Below, one piece after another: positions 1-11,500 of a DNA stretch of 64,000 nt; positions within the stretch are counted from its first letter, which is position 1; every line of letters begins with the position of its first letter. Below the pieces are notes generated by a model, which worked only from the letters and a program-made list of their open reading frames with translations, searched no databases and had not been told where the DNA came from. This DNA comes from Pleodorina starrii. Lineage: Eukaryota > Chlorophyta > Chlorophyceae > Chlamydomonadales > Volvocaceae. The position numbers and the translations under genes are program-made. The stretch lies in NCBI GenBank assembly GCA_030267565.1, contig BRXU01000019.1, forward strand, positions 2,406,501 to 2,470,500, given 5' to 3'.

Positions 1-461
1 GCGAAGGCGCTGTGACACAGATGTGCGTCGATCGCGGAGGGGCGCTGCCCGGAAGGTGAGGGTGAGCCTCACCGCATGCGCAGTCTGCTGCGCTCCCTCC
101 CTGCCCAGGGGAAGCATGGGAGACATTGGGAAACATGTGATACCGATACATGACAACATGAGTAATAACAAGGGGAACATGGGATCGCATTGCCCTTCAG
201 GTCCTGCTCTGACCCAAATCAAGCACACATGGAGGCTCACACATCCAACGAACCCAACAAACCCAACAAACCCAACAAACCCAAATCCACATGGAGGCTC
301 AGTTTATTCACTTTTCCGTGGTGCCCTGCCCCCTCTGTGTGTGTGTGCCCCGCCCTGCCCCGCCTCGCCCCTCCACCGCCTCCACATACCTTCAGTACGA
401 ATGTACGGCAATGGGCTGCCGCCAGCCTGCTGAGGGCGGCGGCCGGGGCGGATGAGCCGTA

Positions 462-467
462 TATATA
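462..467. promoter_or_regulatory. TATA-like motif, orientation unclear
   Basis: The sequence CGTATATATAGGGCCC contains a TATATA core in otherwise GC-rich DNA. No adjacent gene can be assigned on either strand, so promoter function is only a possibility. Confidence 0.2.
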
Positions 468-1570
468 GGGCCCAGCACGCCAGCAGGTCACTGACGGAAC
501 TGACGGCTGCCGCGGCGACACGGTTGACGAGGCCTCGACCGCCGCTGCAGTTGAGCCGCGGGAGTGGAGTTGAGCCGCGGGAGGAGCCGCCAATGCGGGG
601 GTGGGACGGCGCCGTGCAGCAGACTACGGACACGGCAACACACATGCGCAGCACATCACGTACATCACGAGGGGGAGCAGCCATTCATAGCGTAGCTGGC
701 GCGAGGGATGCGGGCTTTAGCCGGTCGCCGGTGGGGGTAAGAAAACGATACCGCAGCGAAGGGACGGAGACGGAGACGGCGCCGGGGGGTGGGGCATGCG
801 CCGGGGCGTGAGCGGGAGTGCTGGCGCCTGTACATACTACGATGTCTCGATGTGTGTGTGTGGTTCGTTGGCTTGCAGAGGTGGTATTAGGAGGAGGAGG
901 GGGAGGCAATCTGCACGCTGTTTTATGCATCTGTTTAAGATGGTGGACAAGTGTGGTTAGGCCGGGTAAGGGAGGGCTTGCCCTCTCATTCAGCAGACTG
1001 CTCAACGTAATGAATACCGGTTCATACGGTGGATGGTGGCGGCGGACGTGAGGCGCGCGAGTTGTCGTGCGCCCTGGCGACTCGTGTGTCTCGTGCCCCC
1101 GCCTGCTGGCTCCCGTGCAACGCCATCCATATCCTAAATAGGCGCTCCGCGGCTAGGGCTATAGGGTTCCGCCTTGCGCAGCGGGGGTTGGTCGGCAGGG
1201 GCCGTAGGGTTCCTGCCCACAGATCTCAACGCTCAAGCACGGCATATACGACACTGCACACGTACGGCATCGGCGGACTGGGCGGCTGAACTGCTGTGCA
1301 ACCGCCGGCCCAAATGCTGGCGGGTGTATGGGCGGTTGTGTCCGGGGGTAGCGCGGCCGTGAATGCAGGGCGCGCGCCTGGGCCTGCCTCGGCATTGCTG
1401 CTGTGGCGCGGCGCCCCCCTGCCGCTGCTTTCGGTCCTCTTCAGTGTTCGCAGCTGCCTGGCGGGCTGAGTGGGCTTTACGGTCATCACACGCACTGCAG
1501 GTTTTTCACACGCACTGCAATGGCACATTTGATGCGATGATTCGTTATTTTTATATCGCGATCGTTTTTC

Positions 1571-1624
1571 GTTTGTTTGTTTGTTTGTTTGTTTGGTTGG
1601 TTGGTTGGTTGGTTGGTTGGTTGG
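1571..1624. repeat. Compound (TTTG)n(GTTG)n microsatellite
   Basis: A tract of GTTT units passes directly into GGTT units with no interruption. It lies in non-coding sequence. Confidence 0.9.
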
Positions 1625-1939
1625 TGTGTGCGCCTGTATGTCAGCATGTGTGCTCGCCCATAAACCGCGTGTGCCTGCGTGTTTATGAGTGTGTTTGGGT
1701 GCACAATAAACTTCAAGAGGCGATGTTTTTGGGTTGAGAAGCAGCATGGTTTGGATCAAAGCAGCATGGTGTGTGTGCATGGGTGGTGTGTTCCATCCGA
1801 TGTGGGGAGTAGGCGCACCGCCAAGCCGCGGTGCATGGCGCCAGCAGCTGGGGCACACTTGGAACACACTTCGACCTTGTACATGCATGCATCCCGTATA
1901 CGGAACATGCCGGTTACTGCGCAAAATACGGTACGCGCA

Positions 1940-1942
<3 letters not shown>

Positions 1943-1990
<48 letters not shown>
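1943..1990. repeat. (CT)n microsatellite
   Basis: About 24 uninterrupted CT dinucleotides. The apparent Arg-Glu or Ser-Leu proteins read through it are artefacts of the repeat. Confidence 0.95.
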
Positions 1991-1993
<3 letters not shown>

Positions 1994-2982
1994 GGGCACT
2001 CTATTCTCCTTTTCTTTCGATGTAACGAATTGACTTCTTTGGCATATTATGTCTTGCGATGTGTGCAAGGCGTGTGGGTGCCGTATATGTACGACACTGC
2101 TTGTGCGCATATGCGTGGGTTGTTCCGTGGGCATACGTTTTTTCACACACACATACAATTTTTTGGCTGCGTGTTGTGTTGTATTCAGCCGCCCTCATTG
2201 CGTTGCATTGCATGCCATGACACCACAAGTGTTTTCTGAGGGGCCGGGGCTGACCTCGGGTGACTTTTCTTGCCGTCTTTGCCGGCAGCAGCGCAACGCG
2301 CAGGCAGGCCGCGGCGGTTTTGTTTTGTTCTGCTTGCGCCCCTGCCTGCCGTTCGTTTCCCTAGGTGTGCGGGCAGCGAATGCTGCAGCCTGCAGCAGCA
2401 ACATCCGCGGGGCCGTATCGGCGACCTTACTTTGCGCGAAGTGAGAGATAGAGGGTCACTGGATGGGGCAGGCGCGCGCGTGCAGCTGTGCACGCTTGCC
2501 AAGCATGGGTCGATCGATCGGTCGGGGTTGCATGCTTGCAATGTGGAGTTCGAAGCCAGCGGTTGGGAAGGGCAAGAAGGGATTTGTAGGTGTGCCCGAG
2601 TTCGTTCGACGCACGGGGTGTTGACGTTGTTCATGACGCTCAAGGAGTTCACGGTGTTCACTGTCCAGCCGATTGCAGTTCAGGGTGTGCAGCTTCAGGC
2701 GCACCCTCCAGCCTCCTCGACCCTACCGGTATCTAACCATCAGTCACACAATCAGTGTTGCATCGGTCGGGCACAGGTACGGTCGCAGATATCATGTCGC
2801 ATTGTTTGGGCCCAATTAACGTGCTTCCTTGTCGGCACATCGGCAGCATACGGTACACAATAATGAACGTTGCGTCGCGTTGCATTGTCACAGTGTACAT
2901 GTTGGGAGACACTGCAGTCGGCTGGACGGTTCGGCCACGAAGGCGGATGGATGGGCGGGGATCACGGCCTGAACGGCAGAGG

Positions 2983-2987
2983 CCGGC
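2983..2987. repeat. Target-site duplication CCGGC, left copy
   Basis: The five bases CCGGC precede the first base of the left LTR and recur directly after the last base of the right LTR (6636-6640). A 5-bp duplication is typical of Ty3/gypsy integration, so both ends of the insertion are intact. Confidence 0.85.
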
Positions 2988-3463
2988 TGTTGTGTCACGC
3001 ATTCTGATACGCTGCGCTGTTAATAACTGTCTGCATTCGAATAAGTAACTGTCTTAACTAACTGCTAATAACTGTCGGCAGGTCTGTGTGATGCATCTGT
3101 GCATGCGAATAATAATCTGAATATGCATAATATCTGTATGCATATATCTGTAAAGGTTATGCTATCTGAGCGTATCCTTGGGGCCGACGTACTCTGACGG
3201 CGGTCGAGGCATCTGGTCTATGGTAGTGCTGAGCCGTATCGGGAGTCTGTCCGATACTCATTCTGGGCTGCACTTCACTTCTCGGTCTGAGTCCGGTTGA
3301 GAGTATACTCTCCTATGGAGATTATACAACCGATGTACTACAAGCGTGATCTGCACACGCTCCACGAGCTTCGTGGATACTTAAGGCTAAACATATCTCT
3401 CAATCGGCGGTTTTCACTGCCACCACATCAGTGGACTTTCTTAGCTCGTTTCATTACACAACA
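2988..3463 (+). repeat. 5' LTR (476 bp)
   Basis: Direct repeat of 6158-6635. It has an 8-bp terminal inverted repeat, TGTTGTGT and ACACAACA. Differences from the right LTR include a short tandem duplication missing after GTCTTA, one T in the ATCTG-ATGCATA stretch and scattered substitutions near its 3' end. Confidence 0.95.
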
Positions 3464-3480
3464 ACTGGCATCGAGACGGC
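3464..3480 (+). other. Candidate primer-binding site
   Basis: Directly after the left LTR the sequence TGGCATCGAGAC (3466-3477) resembles the TGGTATCAGAGC-type site complementary to a methionine tRNA 3' end. The match is imperfect, so the primer identity is an inference from position. Confidence 0.35.
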
Positions 3481-3824
3481 TTTCTTGGCCTCTCGTCTGT
3501 TTCCTATCCTCGTCTGCTTCCGCTGCCTTTGATGTCTGGCAACATCAACCTGGACGACCTCCCGCGCGCCCTCTCGGACGATACGCTGTAACTTTCCTTG
3601 CTGCTTGCTAGCTGATTGCTTTAGTCGCTTCTGGCTCGTCTGCTGCTTTGCTGTCCTGCCTGTCTGGCTTTTGTGCCTCAACGTTTACTGTTTTTACAGT
3701 GACGTCCGGAGAGGAGGCCGCTCCTGTCGTCCCGTGCCCAATTTGCAATCGGGTCTGCGCCTGTGGCTCTGGTAGGCTTGCGACTTTCTGATTGTCGTTC
3801 TCTGTTTGCTGTCAGTCTGTGACG

Positions 3825-4936
3825 ATGTCTGCGAATTCTGCTCGCGACGCGGATGCCCTTGCCCGGTGGCGCCGCGAGGCTGAGCGCGAACTGCCGCGCC
3901 TCCACGCGGCCCTCTTTCCGGGTCAAGAACCTCTGCGTATCCCGCGTACTCGTGTGGCGCGTTGGGATCAGACTCCGGCGGATGCTGCTGCTGCACGCGC
4001 AAGGCCCGGGTTCATTGATTTTACGAGGGTTCCGCTCCCTCCTGCACCTTGGTACGCTCAGCGCCTTGCGGATATGGACTATGACCCCTTTCGCGATGTC
4101 TTCCCTCCGCAAGTCCCTCCACCTGTGGAGACTAACCCTGCCCCGCCCGCCGCGCCTTCTGTTCTTCCCTCTGGCCATGTGCACCCTGTAGCCATGGGCG
4201 CCAACGGTGCGGCCCAGGCGCCCACCGGCGCAACGGCGGCGGCGGCGGCAGGCAACGCTGCGGAGGCCCCCGGCACTGACGCCGGCGGCTCGTCGGGTTC
4301 TGGCCCCGGCGCGGGCGGCTCTGGCGCTGCGCCCAGCCAGGTTGGTTCTGGTGCCACCGTTTCTGTTCCGCACTCTGTCGCGCGGTATGAGGTAATTCGC
4401 GTGAACGCTCCAACCCCGTCGTTAGATATCGAGGAGAAGTCTGACTCGAAGCGGGTGCCTAGTCGGGTTCGAGCCTTCGTTCGGGACTGCGAAAAGTGTT
4501 CGACTGCGTCAACTGGGGTTCCAACGACAACGCGCGCTGCTTGTTCCTTGCTAGCGCGCTCAAGGGTCGGGCTAAGGACTGGTTCGATGAGTGGTCTGCG
4601 CACCGTCGTACGTTTACGTCTGCCGAACCCTGACTGCCCTTGAGGTTCGGTTCGCGCCGCAGATTACCTCCCGTGAGACTGAGGCTCGTCAGAAGCTGAA
4701 GGACGGCCGCCACGCCATGCGCATGTTTGAGACTGTCTCTGCATACCAAAGCCTTTGAGTCGTTGCTTACTGACATCACTGACATGTCCAAGCGCGAACG
4801 CATCTTTTGGTTTCAGAGTGGCCTGTCTGAGAACCTTGCTGGCGTGTGCGCTGCCGACCGTAACAGTCAGCCTTTTGAGTCCTACTCTGCCCTCTTTACC
4901 CACGCTCTTGCTGAAGAACGGCGTATCGCTGCGGCG
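3825..4936 (+). pseudogene. Retrotransposon gag remnant, frameshifted
   Basis: A frame opening with Met-Ser-Ala-Asn at 3825 encodes an Ala/Pro/Gly-rich N-terminal half and then a sequence with the character of the retrotransposon gag (capsid) region. Continuity needs frame changes near 4495 and again near 4640-4745, so the present copy cannot make an uninterrupted gag. The end continues into the left arm of the palindrome at 4937. The assignment rests on position between the LTR and the integrase/chromodomain part and on the general look of the protein; I see no intact CCHC zinc knuckle, which may have been in the lost segment. Confidence 0.7.
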
Positions 4937-5346
4937 AAACGCGCGCGCTCCTCCCTTCGCGCCCACTCCGTTGCCGTACCGGACGTGGATATGTCCGACG
5001 GGGACGACGCCCCGCCCGCCAAGCGCCAGTCTGGGGCGCCCGCGGCTGCGGCTGCGGCGGCGGCCGGCGTGGACCCGGCGGCTTTCGTCATGGACAACGT
5101 CGGCCCGCCCGGCAAGCGGCTGACCCTGGACGAGTACCGCTCGAGGGTCAAGTCCAGGGTGAGCCGCTTGCCGGGCGGGCCGACGTTGTCCATGACGAAA
5201 GCCGCCGGGTCCACGCCGGCCGCCGCCGCCGCCGCAGCCGCGGGCGCACCAGACTGGCGCTTGGCGGGCGGGGCGTCGTCCCCGTCGGACATATCCACGT
5301 CCTGTACGGCAACGGAGTGGGCGCGAAGGGAGGAGCGCGCGCGTTT
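4937..5346. repeat. Inverted duplication, 194-bp arms with 22-bp spacer
   Basis: Left arm 4937-5130 and right arm 5153-5346 are reverse complements with about four mismatches and no indel, around the spacer 5131-5152. The left arm is the gag 3' end (Ala-rich, with an MSDGDD-type acidic stretch); the right arm is the same sequence inverted. The right arm abuts integrase sequence directly. It sits exactly where protease, reverse transcriptase, RNase H and most of integrase should be. Confidence 0.95.
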
Positions 5347-6156
5347 CGGGCAAACTGAGCGTGTGAATCGCGTTCTGGGCGAGATGTTGCGCAACTATGC
5401 TGGTCGCAACCCTTCTGAGTGGGACACGTATCTGTCTGCCGCTGAGTTCGCTATGAATAACGCCGTGAATCGTTCCACGGGAAAAAGCCCTTTCTTCCTA
5501 AATCATGGCTGGCATCCCGCGCTTCCTGTTTGGCGTGAGTTGGACATTCCGGTACCGGCGGCTAAGCACTTCGCTATATCCTTCGTGTTTCGTCTGACTG
5601 ACGCCAAAGCCTGTATTGATGCTGCTCAACAGAAGGCTGCGGTGTACTACAACCGAGGCAAGCGGGGCGTGACCTTCCTTCCTGAGCAACTGGTGATGCT
5701 GAACGCGAAGAACTTGCGCCTGCAGTCTGGGGGTCCACGTAAGTTGCTTCCGCGCTGGGTTGATCCGTACCCTGTCGTACGCATGGTGGGGACTGCTGCG
5801 GTTGAACTGAAAAAATTAAGGAGATGCGCATCCACCCTACATTTCACGTGTCGCTCGTTCGGCCGTACCGTGGGGACCCTCCTGAGCCGACGACTGAGTC
5901 GGGTCCTGAGGTTGAGGACGGGGGTGACAGGCTTTACTCTGTCGAGCGTATCCTTGATTACCGTATCCGCCGCGTGCGCTCTGGCAAGAGTTTCCGCAAC
6001 GTGCATGAGTACCTTGTCAAGTGGGCTGGGTACACTTCTGAGCACAACAGCTGGGAACCTGCACGCAACTTCACCCCTGACATGGCTGCCGATCTGGAGG
6101 CTGCGCGGCTGCGCGCGCGGGGTGCAGCGAGGACGCTGCGTCCTGAGCGGGGATAG
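5347..6156 (+). pseudogene. Integrase C-terminal part plus chromodomain, one frameshift
   Basis: The sequence enters integrase at a GQTERVN-type segment, the surroundings of the catalytic glutamate, and continues through the usual end of the core and the following barrel-like region up to about 5815. A change of frame in an A-rich stretch near 5808-5825 is needed to reach the last frame (5824-6156), which ends with a chromodomain: a YSVERIL start, a YLVKWAGY core and a SWEPARN end. Chromodomains at this position direct insertion to marked chromatin in chromoviruses. Only the C-terminal third of integrase is present, so no active enzyme is expected. Confidence 0.85.
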
Positions 6157-6157
6157 T

Positions 6158-6635
6158 TGTTGTGTCACGCATTCTGATACGCTGCGCTGTTAATAACTGT
6201 CTGCATTCGAATAAGTAACTGTCTTCGAATAACTAACTGCTAATAACTGTCGGCAGGTCTGTGTGATGCATCTGTGCATGCGAATAATAATCTGAATATG
6301 CATAATATCTGATGCATATATCTGTAAAGGTTATGCTATCTGAGCGTATCCTTGGGGCCGACGTACTCTGACGGCGGTCGAGGCATCTGGTCTATGGTAG
6401 TGCTGAGCCGTATCGGGAGTCTGTCCGATACTCATTCTGGGCTGCACTTCACTTCTCGGTCTGAGTCCGGTTGAGAGTATACTCTCCTATGGAGATTCCA
6501 CAACTGATGTACTACAAGCGTGATCTGCACACGCTCCACGAGCTTCGTGGTCTTAAGGCTAAACATATCTCTCAATCGGCGGTTTTCACTGCCACCACAT
6601 CAGTGGACTTTCTTGGCTCATTTCATTACACAACA
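6158..6635 (+). repeat. 3' LTR (478 bp)
   Basis: Direct repeat of the left LTR with the same TG...CA ends. A purine-rich stretch just upstream (about 6144-6156, GAGCGGGGATAG) fits a polypurine tract. The target duplication CCGGC follows at 6636-6640. Confidence 0.95.
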
Positions 6636-6640
6636 CCGGC
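6636..6640. repeat. Target-site duplication CCGGC, right copy
   Basis: Matches 2983-2987 exactly and marks the right edge of the retrotransposon insertion. Confidence 0.85.
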
Positions 6641-8575
6641 CGCGGTCGTGTAAGTGTCGTGTGTGTGTGTGTGTGTCCCGCCGGAGGTTTACGGGATTTG
6701 TAACATGATGCCGTACTGGAGCGCCGCAATAGCGGCACCCCTGAGCAACCCCTTGAGCGCCGCCACGGACGGATGTCTTTACGATGTCGTACAAACACTC
6801 GCACATACACACTCAGCGCACTCAACGCTGCGTGTGCGTTGGATTGGGTGCGGGTCGCGCCCAAGATTTATGAATGGCGGTTCTCGGTGGTATCTTGCTA
6901 CAGGAAGCACGACCAAGAGGAAGTGTAATGTCTGGGAGACTTGCCTGCTGCTGCTGGTGTGGCGGCGGCGTGCGGCGGCGACATGAAGGGCGGCGACCGT
7001 CGGTTATCGAGCCTGGTTTTCGGTTGTTGGTTGTTCGTTGGGCAAACTTCTGTTGCAGCGATCATCGCAAGTGTGAAAAGCTTCACATTAGTTTGTATCC
7101 TGTCCATAGGTGCATTGTGCTGCTTCCCTGGAATGCGTCGGTCGGTTCACAGCTACAGTAACATGACGGGGTGCTTGGGAGCGCTTATCGTCGAGCTGCC
7201 CGGACGGATCCGCGGCCTCCCTCCGCAAGAGAAAGAGAAACGCAGTAGCGCGTAAATTGCCGCGGGTTGTGCGCTTGCTTGAGACAAGCGGGACATGCGG
7301 GGCACTATCTAGGGGCACGACGCAGCAGCTACTGCTCAAAAGCACCCGACACAATCTTCCCAGCTACCCCGTCAGCCAGGTTGGCCCCAGAAAGGAATTC
7401 AGGGAACGCGCGAAATGCGAGTCAGTATGGGAAAATATAGCTGGAAGTTATGGACTGGGTTCCAGCATATGGTGGAATGGGGTGGACCGGCCATCGACCG
7501 GGCACCTCTCTCGCCCGCGGCCAAATGCGTGCGCGCATAGATCGAAGCTTTTGCGGCCGGCGTCGAGCTCGGGAGAGGGAGGGAGCTGTGATTGGTTTTG
7601 TGATCTGCAGGACTGCAGCGTTTTACGACTTGCGCTGCCCTATCTGGCCGCGTAACGTTGATGTGAATGCGGCGTCTACACAGCTGCTCCCATTGACGCC
7701 CAGCGGTGGCGTTTCGTCACAGGGGACTGGCGATGGAGCGGACGGTGCAACAAGAATACTTCGCCTGAATGATTTTGCGGTTTGTTTTGAATTCGGGAAG
7801 GGTCAATGCTCCGCGAGGTTCCGCAAGACCGCCCACCTTTTGCCCGCCCTGCCGCGCAGTTAGTCTCGAGAGCCCGTTGTGGCATCTCGCAAAAACAGCG
7901 TTATATGTATCAAACATTTATAGGGGAAATTTTGGCTTCATTTCTCCTTCTTGATTTCGCTTGCAAAAAGCTGACAAGCGCAAGTCACCGTACTACTGTT
8001 AGCACTCGCTTGCCGCCGCTGTCGCCTAGCTGAAGTGGCATATTTTTGTAATCATCTTCAACTTTGGCATCTCAACTTCATTTTTTAGCGCGTATTGAGA
8101 TGCACTCGCAACTTGACTACGTGTCACCTAGCTTGTAACTTTTCAGCATAGACCTGTTGCATGGCAGGTAATGCGTGTTTATGTTACATGATGACAGTCT
8201 GCAGCAGTCTATATGATATTTAATGACCGTCGAGAGCCCACCGGCCGACCGGTGGGAAGCTACGGCGAACCGTCTGGCGTACAGCAAACCGATCACTTCT
8301 TTACTTGCAAGGACTTATAATTGTTAGTAGTTCGCATAACGTGCATAGCAGTAGCCTCGAAGAACGTTTCAACTTAGGAGGTGTGAAAGGTAGGTAGTGC
8401 GCTTGCATGTGCATACAAATATAGTGACATACCGCTACCGTAGTTAATAGTACATACTTGGGCACGAAGGCTATCGTCCGTGCTCACCGTTGCAGGCAGC
8501 CCAATCAACGTCACGAATCGTCGAAGGGCATGTTCCACCTCATGGCATGCTGATCCAATATCTCTTGGATACGCA
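6641..8575. other. No gene seen; upstream region of the metalloproteinase
   Basis: Only short frames without protein character are present. There is a GT microsatellite at about 6659-6676. The segment 7900-8550 is clearly less GC-rich than the surrounding DNA and probably contains the promoter and 5' leader of the gene starting at 8576; no specific element can be named. Confidence 0.4.
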
Positions 8576-11500
8576 ATGAAGCGGTTAGCGTTTTTGGCGC
8601 TGGTTCTCTTGCAAGTGGCCAGAGGTGAGTGCCAATTGGCCGCCCCGTAACAGACATCCGAAGCCGATAGTGCCAAATGGGCAATGTACTAGCGCACGGT
8701 CCTGCAAATAATGTATATTTCACTATGTGAACCAGACGTCCGGGCCCAAGCCCTCCGGCGCCAGGTGCTGCTGCAGCCAGCCGGAATGAGGAAACCATAC
8801 TCTCATACTCCTCCTCGTCCGTCTGTTGGTTCCCCTTCTATTTATCTTATCCTTGCACAGTTTCTCGCGTCAGCGCCGCCACTGGCGGGGGCCAGGGCAT
8901 TGGCAACGGCCTCTTCACGGGGGGAGACTACTACGACAACGGCGGTGGCGGCAGCAGCGGCAGTCCACCGCCGCCGCCCAAAATCGTGGCTTCATCCCCG
9001 CCGCCGCCAGCGCCTCGCCCGCCACCTCCTCCACCAATTTCGAAGCCGCCTTCCCCGCCGCCTCCTCCATCACCACCTCGCCCTCCCGCATCCATCCTCG
9101 AGCCCGGGCCGCCGCCCGACGCACCAACCTCACCGCCGCACGGTCCGACCACCGGCGACCCCACCGCCAACCTCTACTACCCCGATGTGCCCGAAAGCCG
9201 CAATGCAAACACGTCACCGCCGCCGACCGCCACAGGCGGTAAGGCAAACAACACCGGCAGCAGCAGCATTGTAAGCACCGGAACCAGTACTGAATCCAGC
9301 AGCAGTGGAAGCGGCGGAATAGTAGCGGCGGCGGTTGACGGCAAGTCGAGCTTCGCCGGTACGCTGACCGCCGTGAACCTGCACGAGTTTGGAGGCGTGC
9401 AGTTTGCGTTGAAGGACGACGAAGGCGAACTGACGGCCATCGGCCGCGACATCAAGCTGCCAGCGCGCGATGTGGTCAACAAGCCCGTGCAGCTGGGCGC
9501 GCAGCTGGCCTTCGTAAGTGTCGTGTCGTTCCGTGTCGTACTTTCGTGTACCGTGATGTCGTACACTGTACTACACGATTAGCGGGGATGGGTGTGGGTG
9601 CATCTGGGCGTGGGAGAGGGGGCCGGGTCAGTGCGAGGATGGCGAAGGGAGCGGGCGGGGGCGGGAAGGACGGATTAGAGAGCAAGGGAGGCAGAGGCCT
9701 CGTTGGGACGAAGAAGCCAGGGTAGGGTTGGGGTTGGGAAGCTGCACACGGCGGGCGAGGAACGATGGGCGAAGGATGCTTCCGACAGGCTACGAGCGTC
9801 GTACAGTTGCCGTATCCGACGCCTTGCGGACGCAACCCGCCGAAGGCGATGCGTTCGTTGTGGTGGGGCCGTTGCTACATCATGGGACCTTATGAAAAGG
9901 ACCGCCCGGCGATTAGGCGCCAGATCGATCGGTGTGTCTTCATGACATATACGGCAGGATACGGCAGCGGGCGGCGGGGCTCGCAGCAAGGTCTCAGGGG
10001 CGCCGGATGCGCCGGCGATCCGCTGATTATGTTTTGGGGGCGGCCAACAGCGTGTTCAGCAGCGCGGCTGAGCTGCTGGCAGTCCGGGATGTCAACTAAA
10101 CCCAACCCAACCCAACCCAACCCAACCCAACCCCCGCAACCTCCCCCCCAAAACAAACGTGCCAATGTCCTCTATCCGCGTGCAGCGCTGCGCGGTGGAT
10201 ACTTCCACCGGCTTCTGCAAAAGCGTGGAAAAGGTGGACATGACGGTTATAGCGCCCACCGTCGTACAGATGCCGTCAACCAACATCGTACAGAAGCGCC
10301 TGGTCATCATCCTCGACTACTCCGCCTGCAACTACCCGGCCTCGCTGAACGAATCCGACATCCGTACAATCTTCCTGGGACCCGCCCAAAACGGATCTGG
10401 CGGCGTCGCAGACCGGTTTGCGCAGTGCTCGTACGGCAAGATGACGTTTGACGTGGACGCCTTCACCGTCATCAAGGTCTCGCCGCCGTGCAGTTCTGTT
10501 GTGTCTACTTGCAGTTGGTACGACATCGCCAACGGCGCTGATGCGGCGGCCAAGGTCTTCAGCGGCACCCCCGGCTTCAACTTCTTTGGCTTTACGCATT
10601 ATACGTACATCCTGCCGCCGGGCATGCAGAACGTGTGCTACTGGTCGGGTCTGGCGCTGCTTCCCGGGACGCAGTCCTGGCTGCAGACCAGCTCCTACGG
10701 CGTGCAGCGCTGGGCGACGATTATGCAGGAGTTCCTGCACAACTACGGTAAGGGAGGGAGGGAGGGAGGGAGGGAGCGGCGGGCTGTGGGAGGGAGGGAA
10801 GGGCATGGAGGGAGGGAGGGAGGGAGGGAAGGAGGCAGGTGCGGGAACTGAACCGGCCCCACGCACCGGCACACAAATCAACCGTCATAACGGCTCGCAT
10901 CGCCGTATGGTGGGTTGCAAACCAACCAACCAACCAACCAGCATGACAGCGACCAACCGCCTTTGCAAACCAACCCAGCCCCGACCAGGCCAAAGCGGCA
11001 TGACGCCGAAAACGACAACACTCACGCGCTCCCTAACCTCGGCCATTCCCCTCCCCAGTTCCCGCACTCACGCGACCCCGCACCCTTCTTCCCCTTGTTC
11101 TTTCCCCCCGTTTCCCCCGTCGTGTCCCCCGCGCTCGTGCCTTCGTGCTTTTCATGCGGCTCTAATCCTTGCCAGGCTTGTGGCATTCCTGGCAGAACGG
11201 CTGGGAGTACGACGACTACTCCACCGCCATGGGCCGCGGAAACGCCTGCCCCAACGCCGCCGAGACCAGTCGCCTGGGATGGTCCACCTCCGCGCCCGGC
11301 GGCGGATCGATCAATGCCGCGGTGCTGCCGCCCGGCACCCCCCGGACGTATTTCTTGCCGGCGACGTACCTGACGGGTGACGGCACCTTCCTCCGCGTGC
11401 AACCCGACTGGATGGCTGGGTACGGCAGTACGGGCAAGAACCTGTACATTGCCGTACGGGTGCCCAAGGGCGCCGACGCCGCCATCAACGCCAACTACGC

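Larger units (their letters stand above)
1..2982. other. No confident gene; repeat-rich flank
   Basis: I see no reading frame here with convincing protein character; the longest open frames run through simple repeats. Contents include a short run of CCCAACAAA-type units near 251-290, a TATA-like site near 462-467, a TTTG/TTGG tract and a CT tract (listed separately). It could be flanking or untranslated DNA of a gene outside the window. Confidence 0.5.
2988..6635 (+). mobile_element. Ty3/gypsy chromovirus-type LTR retrotransposon, pol largely deleted
   Basis: Two near-identical direct LTRs (2988-3463 and 6158-6635) start TGTTGTGT and end ACACAACA, and CCGGC target duplications flank them. 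The interior holds a gag-like region, a 194-bp inverted duplication, the last part of an integrase and a C-terminal chromodomain, which marks the chromovirus lineage. Protease, reverse transcriptase, RNase H and the integrase N-terminus are absent, so the copy cannot move by itself. The LTRs differ by few substitutions and small indels, which suggests fairly recent insertion. The interior is about 2.7 kb, where complete members need roughly 4-5 kb. Whether it is mobilised in trans by full-length relatives cannot be told from one copy. Confidence 0.93.

Noticed and set aside
1226..2158. 310-codon open frame on the minus strand
   Set aside because: It runs through the CT and TTTG repeats (poly Arg-Glu, Thr-Asn-Gln), has no domain, and codon choice looks random.
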